Positions 1-10,819 of a stretch of DNA of 64,000 bases are shown piece by piece. Position 1 is the first letter of the stretch; every line of letters starts with the position of its first letter. The position numbers were made by a program, and so were the translations under genes. The notes under the pieces are model-generated. The model did not search any database. It saw nothing but the letters and a program-made list of their open reading frames with translations, and was not told where the DNA came from. Location of the stretch: positions 46,770,949-46,834,948 of the forward strand of contig CM038052.1 in NCBI GenBank assembly GCA_021397845.1. Direction: 5' to 3'. This DNA is from Areca catechu (lineage: Eukaryota > Streptophyta > Magnoliopsida > Arecales > Arecaceae).

Positions 1-1710
1 CCAAATCGTAAATTTCATAAATTTATTTGGACTCATATTTAATTTATAGGGGCTTAAGTGCAAAAATCAACATAATTCCAAAATTAAAATAGGCCCACTG
101 TAATTGGATCCAGCCAGTTCTTCAATTTGGGCTCAATTTATAATTAATGAATTATGTTCAAAGCAGGTTGTAACCCATAGCCCATCAATCCAAAAAAAAC
201 TTTTAAAACATTCTCTTCTTCCTTTCCTTTTTATCCCAACCGAGACTTTCCAAAACTTCATTAATGGCTTCTTCGAGCTTGGAGTCTTCCTCCACGGAGA
301 ATCATCAACCAAACTGACCACTAGCAGCCATTCCCTGGCCACTAGTGACCTAAAGTTCAGGAAGAGATAAGAACGGAACAACACAAGAGAGCCATTGGCC
401 ACTCATCTAGATGTCCAAAAATCCACCATGGTATTCACCACAAGCCAGGCAGGGTCCAGTAATCTGGTAATAGCCTCCGCTATCTCCCTTCTAGAAGATG
501 GCGAGGTCCCTGAACGGGACACCACAAACTGCCAAAATCTAACAGGATCCATTCGACGATAGTATAGCAAAGGACCACTTGAAGGTTCTCGGGAAAACAA
601 GGCTAGAAAAAGCATCTCAAGGGTCCAGGCACCGCTCGGCACTAGCACCAGTAAACGAGCCATAGTTTCCACCGTCTAAATGATCGCTGGTCAATCACTG
701 CCGGACGCTTCTAGTGAGGTATGGGAGGAGGAGAGGGGCACAGTGGTTTCCACCACTACTAGCCTACCCTTTTTTTTTGAACCAATATATTTCAAGGTCT
801 CAACTATAGGACTAAATTTCAATTTCAAAAAATCCAGGGGCCTAAGTGCAAAATGGCCTTTTGGACCAAAATATAATTATAAATCTTGGAGGGACTAAAT
901 TGTAAAAGGGCTAATATATATTTCTAGAAAACTTAGGGGCCTTAGTGCAAAATGGGCTTTTTTTTTTTGTTATTTGGAATGAGTTATTGGATTTTGGGTT
1001 TGAACCCAAAACCCATTAGACTTCATCTTCCCCACGAGACCCAAACCCAAAAAAAAAAAAAAATAGAGCTCTTAAACACAACCCCTCCCATCGTTCAACC
1101 CCACTGGTGAAACCACCATCGAGGCATGCCAAGAAGGGCCGGTCGCCGGCTCCGGTGAGCACACCGGAGGTCGAAACGCCTCCGACGGACGACGGGACAG
1201 GTAAGAGTATTCCCTAGTTTTTTTTTTGTCCGCCACCCCTCTTTTCCTAAACATCCCACTGCCAGTGCCGGACTGGCGGGATGGCCATCATGACGACCAG
1301 GAACTGTTGGTCACCGCCTCTGGCACATCACTAGCATTCAATCCAAGCCCGATGGTGAGCAGCCTCCTATTTCTTTTTTTTATTCTATTCGGTCGACCAC
1401 TGAGGGTTATCAAGACTTCCAATCGCTGTCACTGAGAAGGGAAGAAAAGGACGGGTTCCAGTCTGGAAGACTGACCAGAAACATGGCCAGCGGTGATGGC
1501 CCAGGAACAGTCGATCGTAGCTTCCACAGTAGCCACCCTTTTTTTTATTTTCTGGGGTGTCAAAAATAAACACCAGTCATCTTTACACTGACCGGTTTCA
1601 ATCTCGTTGCTATTGGCCCGTCCACAGCGAACGAAGACAAACGATGGAAAAGAAGGAAGAACAATAATGAAACATGGTTATATGTTATGATGATTCTAAT
1701 ATGATACCAG
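1..1710. other. gene-poor region, no gene recognised
   Basis: I find no convincing coding sequence. The longest open frames are under 95 codons, overlap each other on both strands and show no family motif. The first 1.06 kb is AT-rich with T and A homopolymers (for example near 770, 959 and 1050). A GC-richer patch lies at about 1070-1600. The stretch directly abuts a minus-strand primer binding site at 1711, so part of it could be internal sequence of that element, but I see no gag or pol in it. Confidence 0.6.
48..952 (+). repeat. dispersed 18-bp motif, three copies
   Basis: Near-identical copies of AGGGGCYTAAGTGCAAAA lie at 48-65, 836-853 and 935-952. Related lines reading GGACTAAATT occur between them, near 799 and 893. 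This looks like an old repeat family of non-coding transposon sequence. I cannot name the family. Confidence 0.4.
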
Positions 1711-2140
1711 GCTCTGATACCAAATGTAGAAAAAATATTTTCTAAATCCCTAGGGTCAATCAAAAGATTAGAATCATATAAATGTAAATAGATCTAAGAA
1801 ATGCATACCTGTATTCGCCATGAATCTCAAACCTGAAAGTGATACTCACATGAACATTGAAGGTAGAGTTCTTCTCTCCGATCTTCCTCAAAAAGGTGGC
1901 TCTCGATAGGAAGATCATCGTATCATAAATCACCGAATACGTGATATATACATATATAAATAGAGAAAGTGGAGAGGGGACCTATCCAATAAAATGAAAA
2001 TGCCCTAACTGACCCTCCCATCATGAGTCAAGTCGGGCTGTGGCCTATATCGTGCCACCTCAACCATATCAAATCACATGAGATACTCCTAGCCCAATCA
2101 ATGATCACATAATAATGGGCTCAATCTACATCTATCAACA
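1711..2140 (-). mobile_element. short LTR with adjacent primer binding site, minus strand
   Basis: Read on the minus strand, an LTR begins TGTTGATAGATG at 2140 and ends TTTTTTCTACA at 1725, about 416 bp. Two bases further comes TGGTATCAGAGC (1722-1711), the primer binding site complementary to initiator Met-tRNA. A TATA-like AT run lies near 1940-1970. LTRs this short with this primer site fit copia elements of the Retrofit/Ale kind, but no internal coding sequence survives to prove it. I found neither a partner LTR nor a target duplication, so it is probably the 5' end of a truncated element. Confidence 0.55.
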
Positions 2141-2383
2141 TGGACCATAAAATCAACCCGGATTTTAATAAAAGAAAAATACCAATTAATATTAGCCCAA
2201 ATTAAGAAAATTATTACACTTGGTTGCATTTGTCACCGATAACAAACTAGACCTTAAATGGCTAAATACCCATAACATTTGACATAACCCAACTTGAAAC
2301 CCAACACCATGTTAAACCAAAATGTTGCCATTATATACTTATGCTCAGAAGATTTATTGCAGGTTAACTGAATCAAATGCAAA
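2141..2383. other. AT-rich spacer, nothing recognised
   Basis: This AT-rich stretch lies between two LTRs and has no open frame or repeat that I recognise. Confidence 0.5.
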
Positions 2384-3100
2384 CAACTTGTTGTCCAGTG
2401 ATGAAGCAACCCAAGAGGAAGGTGAATTAGATTTTATAAAACTTTTTGAACTATTTCAACAAGTATGTGCTAATTGCAATTAAGTACTTGTATTTGCCAA
2501 AATATTTGTGTGCTTCAAAATAATATGCAGCAAAAATTATAAAGTAAATGTAATAGTAAAAGCAATCACACAAACACAACAAGTTTATAGTGGTTCGGTG
2601 CACCTACATCCACTCTCCAAGTTTTTCTTGGAAAAATACTATAATCATACTTGATTACAGTCGATTAGTTTTCTGGGCTCACTAATCAAACCCAACTTGT
2701 TTTCACCGGGCTCACAAGTTAAAACCCTTGTTGGTTTACTAACTTAGGCTAACCAACAACCTCTTGGTTTTCACAGTTCTGTATTTTTCTTATTCTCAGG
2801 CCTTGAGTCGACACTTGAACTTCTTCATGAGTCGATACTTGAGTATGCCAGTGCTGAAACTTGCTGAAACTTCTCCAAAATCAAACTTTAAGTCCTTCCA
2901 AGTCTTCCTTATATTTTAAAGTCCTTATAACTTGAAATTCCATGAATTTGAAGGACTTCTTCAACTGAAATACAAGCATTTCTTCATTCAACATGGATGA
3001 GTACTAAGATTTGATGAACATACTAAAATACATAATTAGTACTCATATATACTTAAGTATTTTATCAATCATCAAAATCAAGACCAGAGTCAGCACAACT
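2384..3100. repeat. 5-bp target site duplication CAACT
   Basis: CAACT occurs at 2384-2388 and at 3096-3100, immediately outside the solo LTR. Confidence 0.75.
2389..3095 (-). mobile_element. solo LTR, Sire-like copia
   Basis: Read on the minus strand it starts TGCTGACTCTGGTC and ends GGACAACA, 707 bp. It is flanked by perfect 5-bp direct repeats CAACT at 2384-2388 and 3096-3100. It resembles the LTRs of the large element at 52262-63402: an early TTGATTTTGATGAT segment, a phrase related to TTGCTCCGAACCACTATAA, and the terminal line ending in CAACA. No primer site, gag or pol is attached, so it fits a solo LTR left by recombination between two LTRs. It also holds GTCGACACTTG and GTCGATACTTG at about 2805-2842. 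Confidence 0.75.
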
Positions 3101-4170
3101 AAATATAAAGAAAAATAAAATCAATTATTTAACCATCAGGAGCATCAATCAAAAGTTTGATTATTGGACCCTAGTTTTTTAAAAGGAGCATAAAAGGACT
3201 CCAATTGCCTGTGCGGGAGCAGCCTCGGACTCCCTCCTCCTCGGCTCGATCTGCTCGGTGGGGATGGTCGCCGATGCACCCTCACCACGAGACCTCTTCG
3301 AAGAAGGTTCCTCCACCAATCCTGTCAGAGGCCTCTTCTAGGTGATTGAGAGTAGATCTCCCACGGAAAACCTCATACCTGCATGCAGAAGACAGAAAAT
3401 GCTATGTCAGCCCTAATTCAGAAAGCACAAGTTAAAAGGAGCATAAAAGGACTCGAGCCGAACTCACCCAAATCTCCTGTTGGGCCGACCCCGACCTCGG
3501 CGAGGTTCTGCTCTGATAACAGAATCTTGAGAGAAGGAGTCTGAGCAGTTCAGAGCTGCTCGTAAACATCCTTGTCGGCCACTTTGACTGCAGAATTTCT
3601 ATTTGAGGATCGATCTGGATCGCTCCACACCCAGTCAATCCCCTCAACTGTGGCGAAGAAGAACTTGCTCTTCCATCCTTTGATGAAAGAGGGAAGTTCA
3701 AATTTGATCCACCTCGGATGAGAAGAGAGGGCCACAACCCATCTTCGGTGGGGTGGCTCTTTAAAGTGAAGAAGGCCCTGACGAGAGAAAAAAGGATGAC
3801 GATCCCATGGAAATGGCAGAGTACAATGAAGCAGAAGATAGTCCTAACGGCATTGGGGACAAGCTAAGTAGGGACCAAGCAGTAGTTGCTCAGCATAGAC
3901 AAAAAAAATGGATGGAAGGGGAAGCGAAGCCCTCCTGAGAAGGTCTCCTCATAAAAAGCAATTCGGCCCGAGCCATTGGAAGTAACACGGTCCCCTGGTC
4001 GGGGGATTAAAAGTCAGACAGAGTGCAGGATGCCATAGACATCCCAAATGGTCCCCAGTTCTTTAGCAGAGATCGTCAAAGCGATCCCACCAGGACCTAT
4101 TGACCGGACGAGCTCAGAGATGGGTTCGGGTAGAGGAGGAGGACGAGAAGGATAAGAAGGGTTAAGACCA

Positions 4171-5800
4171 TGATGCAGAACGGAAGCTCTGATACCAAAA
4201 ATGATGCAGAACAAAGAACAAAGAAGTGTATGCGGAAGTAAAATTAAGATTAATTCTTTTTTTTATATATATATATTTCAGAAATTGGCTTCGACTCAAA
4301 GTAAAGTTAAACTACGTTGAAGGAAACTAGGTAAGGATTGAAAGCACAGTTTAGAAGAAACTAAATTATCAGAGTAGTTCAGAAGTAACGGATCACTGGG
4401 GGTTGAGTAACTCCCAGACCTAGGGTTTCGCTCTGAACTTTCAACAGAACAGAAATAGAGAGGAGAGATGGTTTACTAACCAGACAGTGATCTTCTCAGG
4501 ATTTTGGTGGAAGAACTCTCTCGAGCAGATTGTGGGATCCTCGGAGTCGGCTATCTTCGCAATGGATCCTCTAATACTGGTCTCGTGGTTTGGTCGGCTT
4601 CTTCTGGACTCAAGATCTGGGAAAGAAGAGGAACAAATGATGGAATTCAGAAACTCAAGAAAAGATTTTACCAGGTTGAAGAACTTGAAAGCCGAAGTTG
4701 CTGAAATCAGGATTCTCCTGGAGGCTGATCTGACTTCCTCTTAGAATTGCTGTAGATCTGAAGTATCTGGATTGGAGCTGGATGCTGGTGGTCGGCCTGG
4801 ACTTGGAGAGGGTGGCCGTGAGAAGTGGAATAGACTAGGGCTTGGTGGAAAGAGAAGGGTGATGGCGGCTAGGGTTTGGGAGTGGAGTGGCTAACCTAGG
4901 GTTTGGGGTTTTGGAGATCTCTCACCTCCTCAAGGTTCCAGGGGAACCCGGATTTACTCCCTTACGGAGCTCAACACCTAGAAACAAGTGCGGAAAAGAG
5001 AAAACACAAGTTTGCTCATAAAAAAATTTCTTTCATTCATCTGATTGGTGTAAACTTACAAGAGGGGTTTAATTTATAAGGCTTTACAAGGGAGGAGGGT
5101 TTCACATCTTCCCATGTGGGACTAAAAGGAGGGGATCTACAAATTAGGGTAAATCATACACATATGGTCGGCCAAGGTACCAAAAAAATTGGATTTGGGT
5201 TATGAAAGGCAGGTAGATGGCGCCACCTTGCTTGGATCTTCAAGAAAAATTTCTTCCCTTCCATGGATCAACTCTTTTGGACTCCTCCTTTTCTTCCTCC
5301 CTAAGTCAAAGTCCTTTCCATCTTTGTCTTGGATGTCTTTGGCAGGTAGTGGGCGCCCCCTTGAAGTTCTCTTCCAAGAGAATTTCTTCCCTTCTTTGCT
5401 TTGGGTTTCTTGGAAAAGTCTTGGCCGCCCCCTTGATTTGTGGTCTCTTGGTGGACTTCTCTTTATCTGGCACATGAGAGAAGGAAGTTGCCATCTGTGG
5501 AGTGGGGACCAAAGGCTGCTGGATGTGGATATGGCACCCCTTGGACTGGGAGTGTGGCTGGGAGTGTGGTGTCCACTTGCCTGGTCTTGGGAGAAAATGT
5601 ACATCCCAGGTTGAAACCCTAGTCCACTACTGAGTCAACATGACTCAACAAAATAAAATGCAGGTAATGTAGACTCAAGCTAAATTGAGTTGATCTAGTC
5701 AACTCTTATTACAAACCAAAAACCCTAATTCTTCGGGCAAGGTTAATCAGAGATCCAGATGGAGCTCTGAAGTCTTCTTCTGAGTCTGGTGCCCGCACCA
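4171..5800 (-). mobile_element. chromovirus remnant: full LTR, primer site and 11 bp of the second LTR
   Basis: The minus-strand LTR runs 5800 to 4202 (1,599 bp; TGGTGCGGGCACC start, GTTCTGCATCA end) and belongs to the same family as the LTRs at 29935-31535 and 37185-38796. The primer site TGGTATCAGAGC follows at 4197-4186 with the same four-base spacer as the intact element. Only four further bases separate it from 4171-4181, which repeats the last 11 bases of an LTR. Target duplications GACCA flank the whole unit at 4166-4170 and 5801-5805. The remnant therefore inserted as a complete element and later lost all internal coding sequence and nearly all of its 3' LTR. Short open frames inside it are chance. 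Confidence 0.8.
4186..4197 (-). other. primer binding site, initiator Met-tRNA
   Basis: TGGTATCAGAGC on the minus strand, four bases from the LTR end, as in the related intact element at 37169-37180. Confidence 0.8.
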
Positions 5801-5960
5801 GACCAGGCTCTCTAATGACTATGCCACCAAGGGGACGCCTCCCCCTAAGCTCGAAGCGCATCCCATCACCCTCCTCATCAGAAGAAGAAGATAATGGCGG
5901 CCTCGACCTGGAAGGCCCGGCTTCACCCTGATTGGTTGAAGGATGGAAACCAGGCCTGAA

Positions 5961-6478
5961 ACAGAACTTGGCAAAGAAAGATCGAAGGAAAAAGAAGAAA
6001 ACAGGTGAAGGTCCTAAGGTGAGCTTATCCCTGAGAAGACTAAGGGAAGAAGGAGAAAGCCCTACTCAACCTAGCGGGGAGGAAGAGGACTAACCTGCTG
6101 AGAGCTCTAGAAGACAACAACGATCAGATGGATGGAAGAAGAGATTCAGTACAGTGGCGAGCATGAAAGGTTTGAAAGAAGACGTATTTTGGAAAAGGTA
6201 ACTTTTCTTTTCGAAATGACCGGCGCCCGACCGTATCGTTACAAGTCTCCTCCATCAGATCTGCGCCACGTATCACTCATCGGCAGGACTGATGTCTGGC
6301 TTCGACTACGATCGCTCTGGATTTTGTGCCAGCAATAACTGCTCCTTGGACATAGCCACGTGGCTCCTCTAGGTAGGCTGAAGAAACCATTTTTCGAGAC
6401 ACCGCCGATCGTGGTCATCATTATGGCGGATCCCCACCTTTCCATGTCAGCAGTGCATTTACTCCCTTCGCACCGAAT
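5961..6478. other. non-coding 3' region of Tat element B
   Basis: This stretch lies upstream of the antisense gene of element B. It shares scattered short lines with 20570-20800 of element A, such as CCATCAGAT followed by CGCCACGT and CTTTTCCATGTCA-like words, so it is probably the equivalent 3' non-coding part. It ends abruptly where pol of element A begins. The short open frames on both strands here have no recognisable motif. Confidence 0.45.
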
Positions 6479-8455
6479 GCCCAGCATCTCAGGCCTTATT
6501 TCCATGCGCACCCCATTGCGATCTTGACGGATCAACCACTGAAAGCGATGCTAAGCCGACCTGACACGTCTGGATGCCTGGCAAAGTGGGCGCTCAAGCT
6601 CAATGAGTTCGACATCACCTTCCAGTCTAGGTTGGCCATGAAGGCATAGGTACTCGCTGATTTCTTGGTTGAGAGTGGAGGCCTGGGTGAGAGGCCGAAA
6701 GAGAGCCCACAAGAGTGGTAGCTAGAGCCTGGACCGGAGGAAGACGTCTGAATCCTTCACATAAATGGAGCATCGAACTTCGATGGGAGTGGAGCCAGAC
6801 TCATCCTTGCCAACGGCGAAGGGGTCATTGTCGAGTGTGCACTCCGCTTCCAATTCGTTGCTACCAATAACCAGGCGGAGTACGAGGCACTCCTCACGGA
6901 GCTACGAGTTTCTCACGAGCTAGGTGTGGCCTGCCTCAGGGTCTTCACTGACTCGTAGCTAGTGGCCGGGCAGGTCTCGGGAGAGTACGAGGCACGGGAC
7001 CCCCAAATGGTGAGGTACCTGGAGCTCGTATGAACGAGCGTGGCAGGCTTTAGGTGCTTCAGCGTCTCCCATATTCTTCGTGGGGAAAACACTCGCGCAG
7101 ACACCCTCTCCCGCCTAGCAACCCTGCCAGACTCATCACTGGGCCACACTTACATCGAGCATCTTAAAGCCCTGAGCTATGAGACACCCATGGAGGTCCA
7201 ACAGGTCAACCTAGAGCCCAGCTGGATGGACAAGTACGTCGAGTACATCACCAATGGTACCTTGCCGGATGATCGCGTGGCGGCAGGCCTCATTAAGAGG
7301 AAGGTCGCACGGTTCATATTGATGGATGGGTTACTGTATCGGAGATCCTACTCCTACCTGCTCCTCAAGTGTCTGAGACCCACCGAAGCCACACTCGTGC
7401 TCCAGGAGATCCATGAGGGCATCTGCGGGAACCATGTGGGGGCCAGAACGCTGGCGTATAAGGCCCTGCGTCAAGGCTATTTCTGGAAAATGATGAGGGA
7501 AGACGTAGCCGACTTCATGAAAAGGTATGACCGATGTCAGTGACACGCTGTGGTGCAGTGTCAACCTGCCACTCCGCTCTCCTAGCTCTCCACCCCATGG
7601 CCATTCGCTCAGTGGGGCATGGATCTCCTCGGACCTTTTCCCCCAGCGTCCGAGCAATGGAAGTTTCTAATTGTGGCTATCGACTACTTCACAAAATGGG
7701 TCGAGGCCGAGCCTTTGGCCTGGATCACGGAGGCAAATGTCACCAAGTTCCTTTGGAAGTCGATTATCTGCCGCTTCGGCTTGCCCCACACCATCATCAC
7801 CGACAACAGATGCCAGTTTGATTGTTGGAAGTTCGAGGAGTTTTGCATCGACCTCAGAATCTATCATCGTTTCACCTTGGTGGTGCACCCTCAGACAAAT
7901 GGAGAAGCCGAGGTAACAAACAGGACCATCTTGCAGGGCCTCCGGACAAGATTAGACCAGGCCAAGGGAAGGTGGGCAGAAGAGCTCCTGAGCATCCTGT
8001 GGGCATACCATACTACCCCAAGGATGGCCACGGACGAGACCCCTTTCAACCTCCTCTTTGGAGCGGAAGCGGTTATTCTAGTAGAGCTCAGCCTGCCGAC
8101 CTTGCATGTGGAATAATACGACGAGGCGAAGAACCCGGTGCAGCTGCTACTGAACCTGGACCTCCTTGAAGAAACGAAGGATAGGGCTCGAGTTCGGATG
8201 GCAGGTTATCAGCAATGAGTGGCCAGATAATACAACTCCAGGGTGCGACCAAAGTCCTTCCGCCAGGGAGACCTAGTGCTACGCTGCGCTGAAGCTTCCT
8301 AACCGCGGGAGTGCGCTAAGCTCTCCCCAAATTGGGAAGGCCCTTATAGAGTGGCGGAGGCACTTCCCCACGGGGCATACTACCTGGAAGAGCTAGGCGG
8401 ATCCCAGTTCCCGCGGACTTGGAACGCCTCAAACTTGAGGATGTACTACCAATAG
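6479..8455 (+). pseudogene. pol remnant of Tat-type Ty3/gypsy element A: RNase H, second RNase H and integrase
   Basis: One reading frame can be followed for 659 codons without a frameshift, broken by ten internal stops. It starts inside the first RNase H domain (LRPYFHAHP, TDQPLKAML near 6485-6555). A second RNase H-like domain follows (GASNFDGSGARLILANGEG, NNQAEYEALL, about 6765-6890), the dual arrangement typical of the Tat lineage. Next come integrase with an H-H-C-C region (EIHEGICGNH, about 7400; the first Cys reads Tyr in MKRYDRCQ), the catalytic core with all three acidic residues visible (VAIDYFTKW, IITDN, HPQTNGEAEV), and a C-terminal GPYRV line ending at 8455. Protease, reverse transcriptase and gag are missing, so the element is truncated at 6479. 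Confidence 0.85.
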
Positions 8456-9109
8456 TGTAAGACTCCCTAAACTTTAGCAATAAAATCTTTTTTCACCAAA
8501 TTCCTATTCTCGTCTCGTAGGACAATCACCATTTAGCTCTAGTTTTGGCGAGCAAGGGCAAGGCGAAAGATCCGCGAAGGCACGAAGTCCCCTCTCTCAA
8601 AAATCCTAGAGTTCAGTCCGGAATGTCGCACGAATTAAATTTTGACATGCGGCCTCGGAGTTCAGTCCAGAAGAGGTCTTGGAGACTTAGGTCCTGGTCC
8701 TACAAAATCCCAAATAACAGCTCTGTAGGTCGCGCAAGGCTCAATTCCAGCCTGCGGCCCTGGGGTTCAGTCTGGAAGTTTGCATGGAACCTGGTTCCAA
8801 AGCGAAGTCCCGGATCTCGGTCTGGATGGTGGAGCAGAACCCAGTTCGCCCACGAAATCTCGGAGCTCAGCCCGGAACGCACCATGGGACTTAGTCCCAG
8901 TGGCTGGCACCAGGGTTCAGTTCGGAAGATGCAAAAAAAAAAAGAAAAAGGGGAGACAAAGAAAAGAGAAGTGAGAAGAAATGAATTGATGGAAGAAAAT
9001 CTTCATTTCTATTAAAAAGTTTCTTACAAAAGAGGGCCCCGACAGGCCGGGTGACCCAAAGAAACAAGAAATGAATTCATAAAAACAAAACAAAAGGAGC
9101 CGCCGGGCT
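8456..9109 (+). other. 3' non-coding region after pol, with tandem repeat
   Basis: This is the spacer between the pol stop and the end of the antisense gene. Most of it is the 50-bp repeat annotated separately, followed by an A-rich stretch at 8930-9000. The 156-codon open frame starting at 8545 runs through the repeat and shows no protein family feature. Confidence 0.5.
8595..8930 (+). repeat. degenerate tandem repeat, about 50 bp period
   Basis: The motif GAGTTCAGTCCGGAA recurs in diverged form near 8610, 8658, 8719, 8764, 8813, 8863 and 8913, spaced mostly 45-60 bases. The units between motifs are too diverged to align well by eye. Confidence 0.55.
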
Positions 9110-10819
9110 ACTTTGCTGCAACTGCATCCTCCTCCGGCTGGGGGGCACCCTCTCCGTCGGCGGCATCGCCAGAAGGCTATTCAGGGATCACCACCTCAGC
9201 AGCCACCGCAGTTGAAGCTCCCTCGGTGGGTTACTCCCTCTGGTCACCCAGGATGACTCTGCTGAGGTCGAGCTCATGGAAGAAGGAACTCACCTTCTCC
9301 CAGCACACCTCGAAGCCCTTCAAGAAAGAGTCAACGGCCGCCTCGTGCAGCTCGGTCGTGAACTCCTCAGATGCCCGGAACTTTGGCACGGCCTCCTGCA
9401 CCTCCCTCCTGTGGATGCCTCCAGTAGCCTGTTGACGTAGGAGTTCTTTTCCTTGGCTATGCTGAGCTCCTTAAGGACCTCCTCAACCCGGTGCTCCAGT
9501 GACCGGGATTGAGCCCTGAGGCGTGACACATCCGCCGCATCGTCCTCAGCACAGCGCTGGTTCGAGATCCTCTCCTCCGACAGAGTGGTCTCGAGCTCCC
9601 TCACGCGCCCCTTGGCACGACCCAGGTCCGCTCAAAGGGCCTGGTTGTTCTCCCGCAGCTCGACCCCCTTTTCCAAGAGGTCCTTCACGTCAGCTATGAG
9701 TTTGTTGAGCCTCTTCTCCTTCTTGGCATCCTTCTTGGCATAGCTGGAGAGGAAGTTCCTCAATAGCAGTACATCAGTCCTGATCTGTGTCAGAGAGAGG
9801 ATAGGACATTAGAGAAATCCAACTGGAACATTAAAAGATGAGAGCTTGGGACTTATCGTGAAAAGCAGAGGGAGGATTCCTAGCAGCGCATCGATGTATT
9901 CTCGGTTGCCCCTTAGACGGCGGTCTCGGGGCATGCTCGCAAACTCCATCATGCTCTCAACGAGCCCTTGATTACGGATGATGGAGGAGCTGGCATCGAG
10001 TCCCGAGGGTGGAGGGCGAGCATCGGCAGCAGGCTGGGTGGCCGTCCCTCCACTGGGCGGTGCGGCCGCCAGTGGGGCTACTGTCACCCTGATGGCCATC
10101 ATGGAGATGATCAGCGTGGCGATCAGAATAGGCATCGCCCGAGGGGGTTCCGGTCTCCTCTCTCCCCTGACCCTGTCGAGCTCGATGACAGGGACATTGT
10201 GCGCGCTAGACTGAGGTGGACCCATTGCCTCGGGGCCGGTAGCAGTAGGAGTGGGCCCGGGCCCTTGGCTCACCTCAGTATGAGCCCTCTTCGCTGGAGC
10301 CTCCTGGGTCCCCTCATCAGTGTCTCTCTTCCGAGCGCCCTCCAACAAGCTTTCGACGGAGAACTTCATGCCTGAAGGAAAAAGACGGTTAGGCCAGTTT
10401 GAAAGAAAAGAAGTGCAGAGCAAAAAATGAAGGCGAAAGGAGATCCTGGGTGTCACCCAACTCCCAGATGGGACTGATTCCTATCTTGAATAAATTCTGC
10501 TCCGAAAGCAGAACATCGAGAGCCGGGACCACGTCACCCAGCATTTGTGTGTAGACCTCTTGGTCCGCCGACTCAACCTGGGAGTTCAAGTTCGGGGACT
10601 GGTCTGGCTCACTCTAGGCCCAATCGACATCCTCAACTGAGGTGAAGAAAAAGTGGTTATTCCAACCCTTGATCGATGAGGGGAGGTTGAACCTAAGGCA
10701 CCTAGGCCGGGATGAAATATACCACCAGCCATCATTAGTATAATAGCGCTTTAGGATGAAGAGGGCCCTGAACAGAGAGAAACGGGCAACAAATCCATGA
10801 AAATGACAGAAGATGATGA
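9110..10819 (-). pseudogene. antisense gene of Tat-type gypsy element A (PF04195-like), truncated by copia insertion
   Basis: The minus-strand gene runs from 10819 down to a stop near 9110. Its N-terminal visible part has FCHFHGFVARFSLFRALF and a W-rich segment (WWYISSRPRC, KGWNNHFFF, VEDVDW; about 10810-10620). A DVLLSEQNLFKIG line follows (about 10520-10480), then a Pro/Thr/Ala-rich linker (about 10350-10000) and a Glu/Arg/Leu-rich coiled-coil region (about 9780-9400), ending in an acidic tail. Stops and frame shifts split it. The copia element at 10820-20462 removed the start. This layout, a conserved N-terminal domain and C-terminal coiled coil on the strand opposite to pol, recurs in elements B and C. 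The role in transposition is unknown. The 135- and 78-codon plus-strand frames near 9970 are shadows. Confidence 0.65.

Larger units (their letters stand above)
4166..5805. repeat. 5-bp target site duplication GACCA
   Basis: GACCA is present at 4166-4170 and 5801-5805. Antisense coding sequence of element B continues on both sides, which supports these exact insertion boundaries. Confidence 0.75.
3150..5960 (-). pseudogene. antisense gene of Tat-type gypsy element B (putative gypsy-type transposon protein, PF04195-like), interrupted
   Basis: Several short minus-strand stretches form one decayed protein. From high to low coordinates they show a Ser/Pro-rich start with an acidic SSSSSDEEGDGMRFELRGRR line (about 5930-5840), then AKELGTIWDVYGILHSV (about 4070-4017), RIAFYEETFSGGLRFPFHPF (about 3970-3910), a CHFHGIV segment and a W-rich KGWKSKFFF-VEGIDWVW segment (about 3690-3620). 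The order matches the putative gypsy-type transposon family often coded antisense to pol in Tat-lineage elements. Stops and frame changes break it, and the LTR remnant at 4171-5800 sits inside it with coding sequence on both sides. The homologous copy at 9110-10819 shares the KGW and LLSEQNL lines. The C-terminal part (3150-3420) is weak. Function is unknown; no enzyme motif is visible. Confidence 0.6.

Noticed and set aside
5189..5622. Overlapping open frames up to 141 codons
   Set aside because: They lie inside a chromovirus LTR, and parallel frames recur in the other LTR copies without conservation as protein.
8545..9015. 156-codon frame after pol
   Set aside because: It runs through the degenerate 50-bp repeat with no conserved motif.
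9968..10375. 135-codon plus-strand frame
   Set aside because: Shadow of the Pro/Ala-rich linker of the minus-strand antisense gene.
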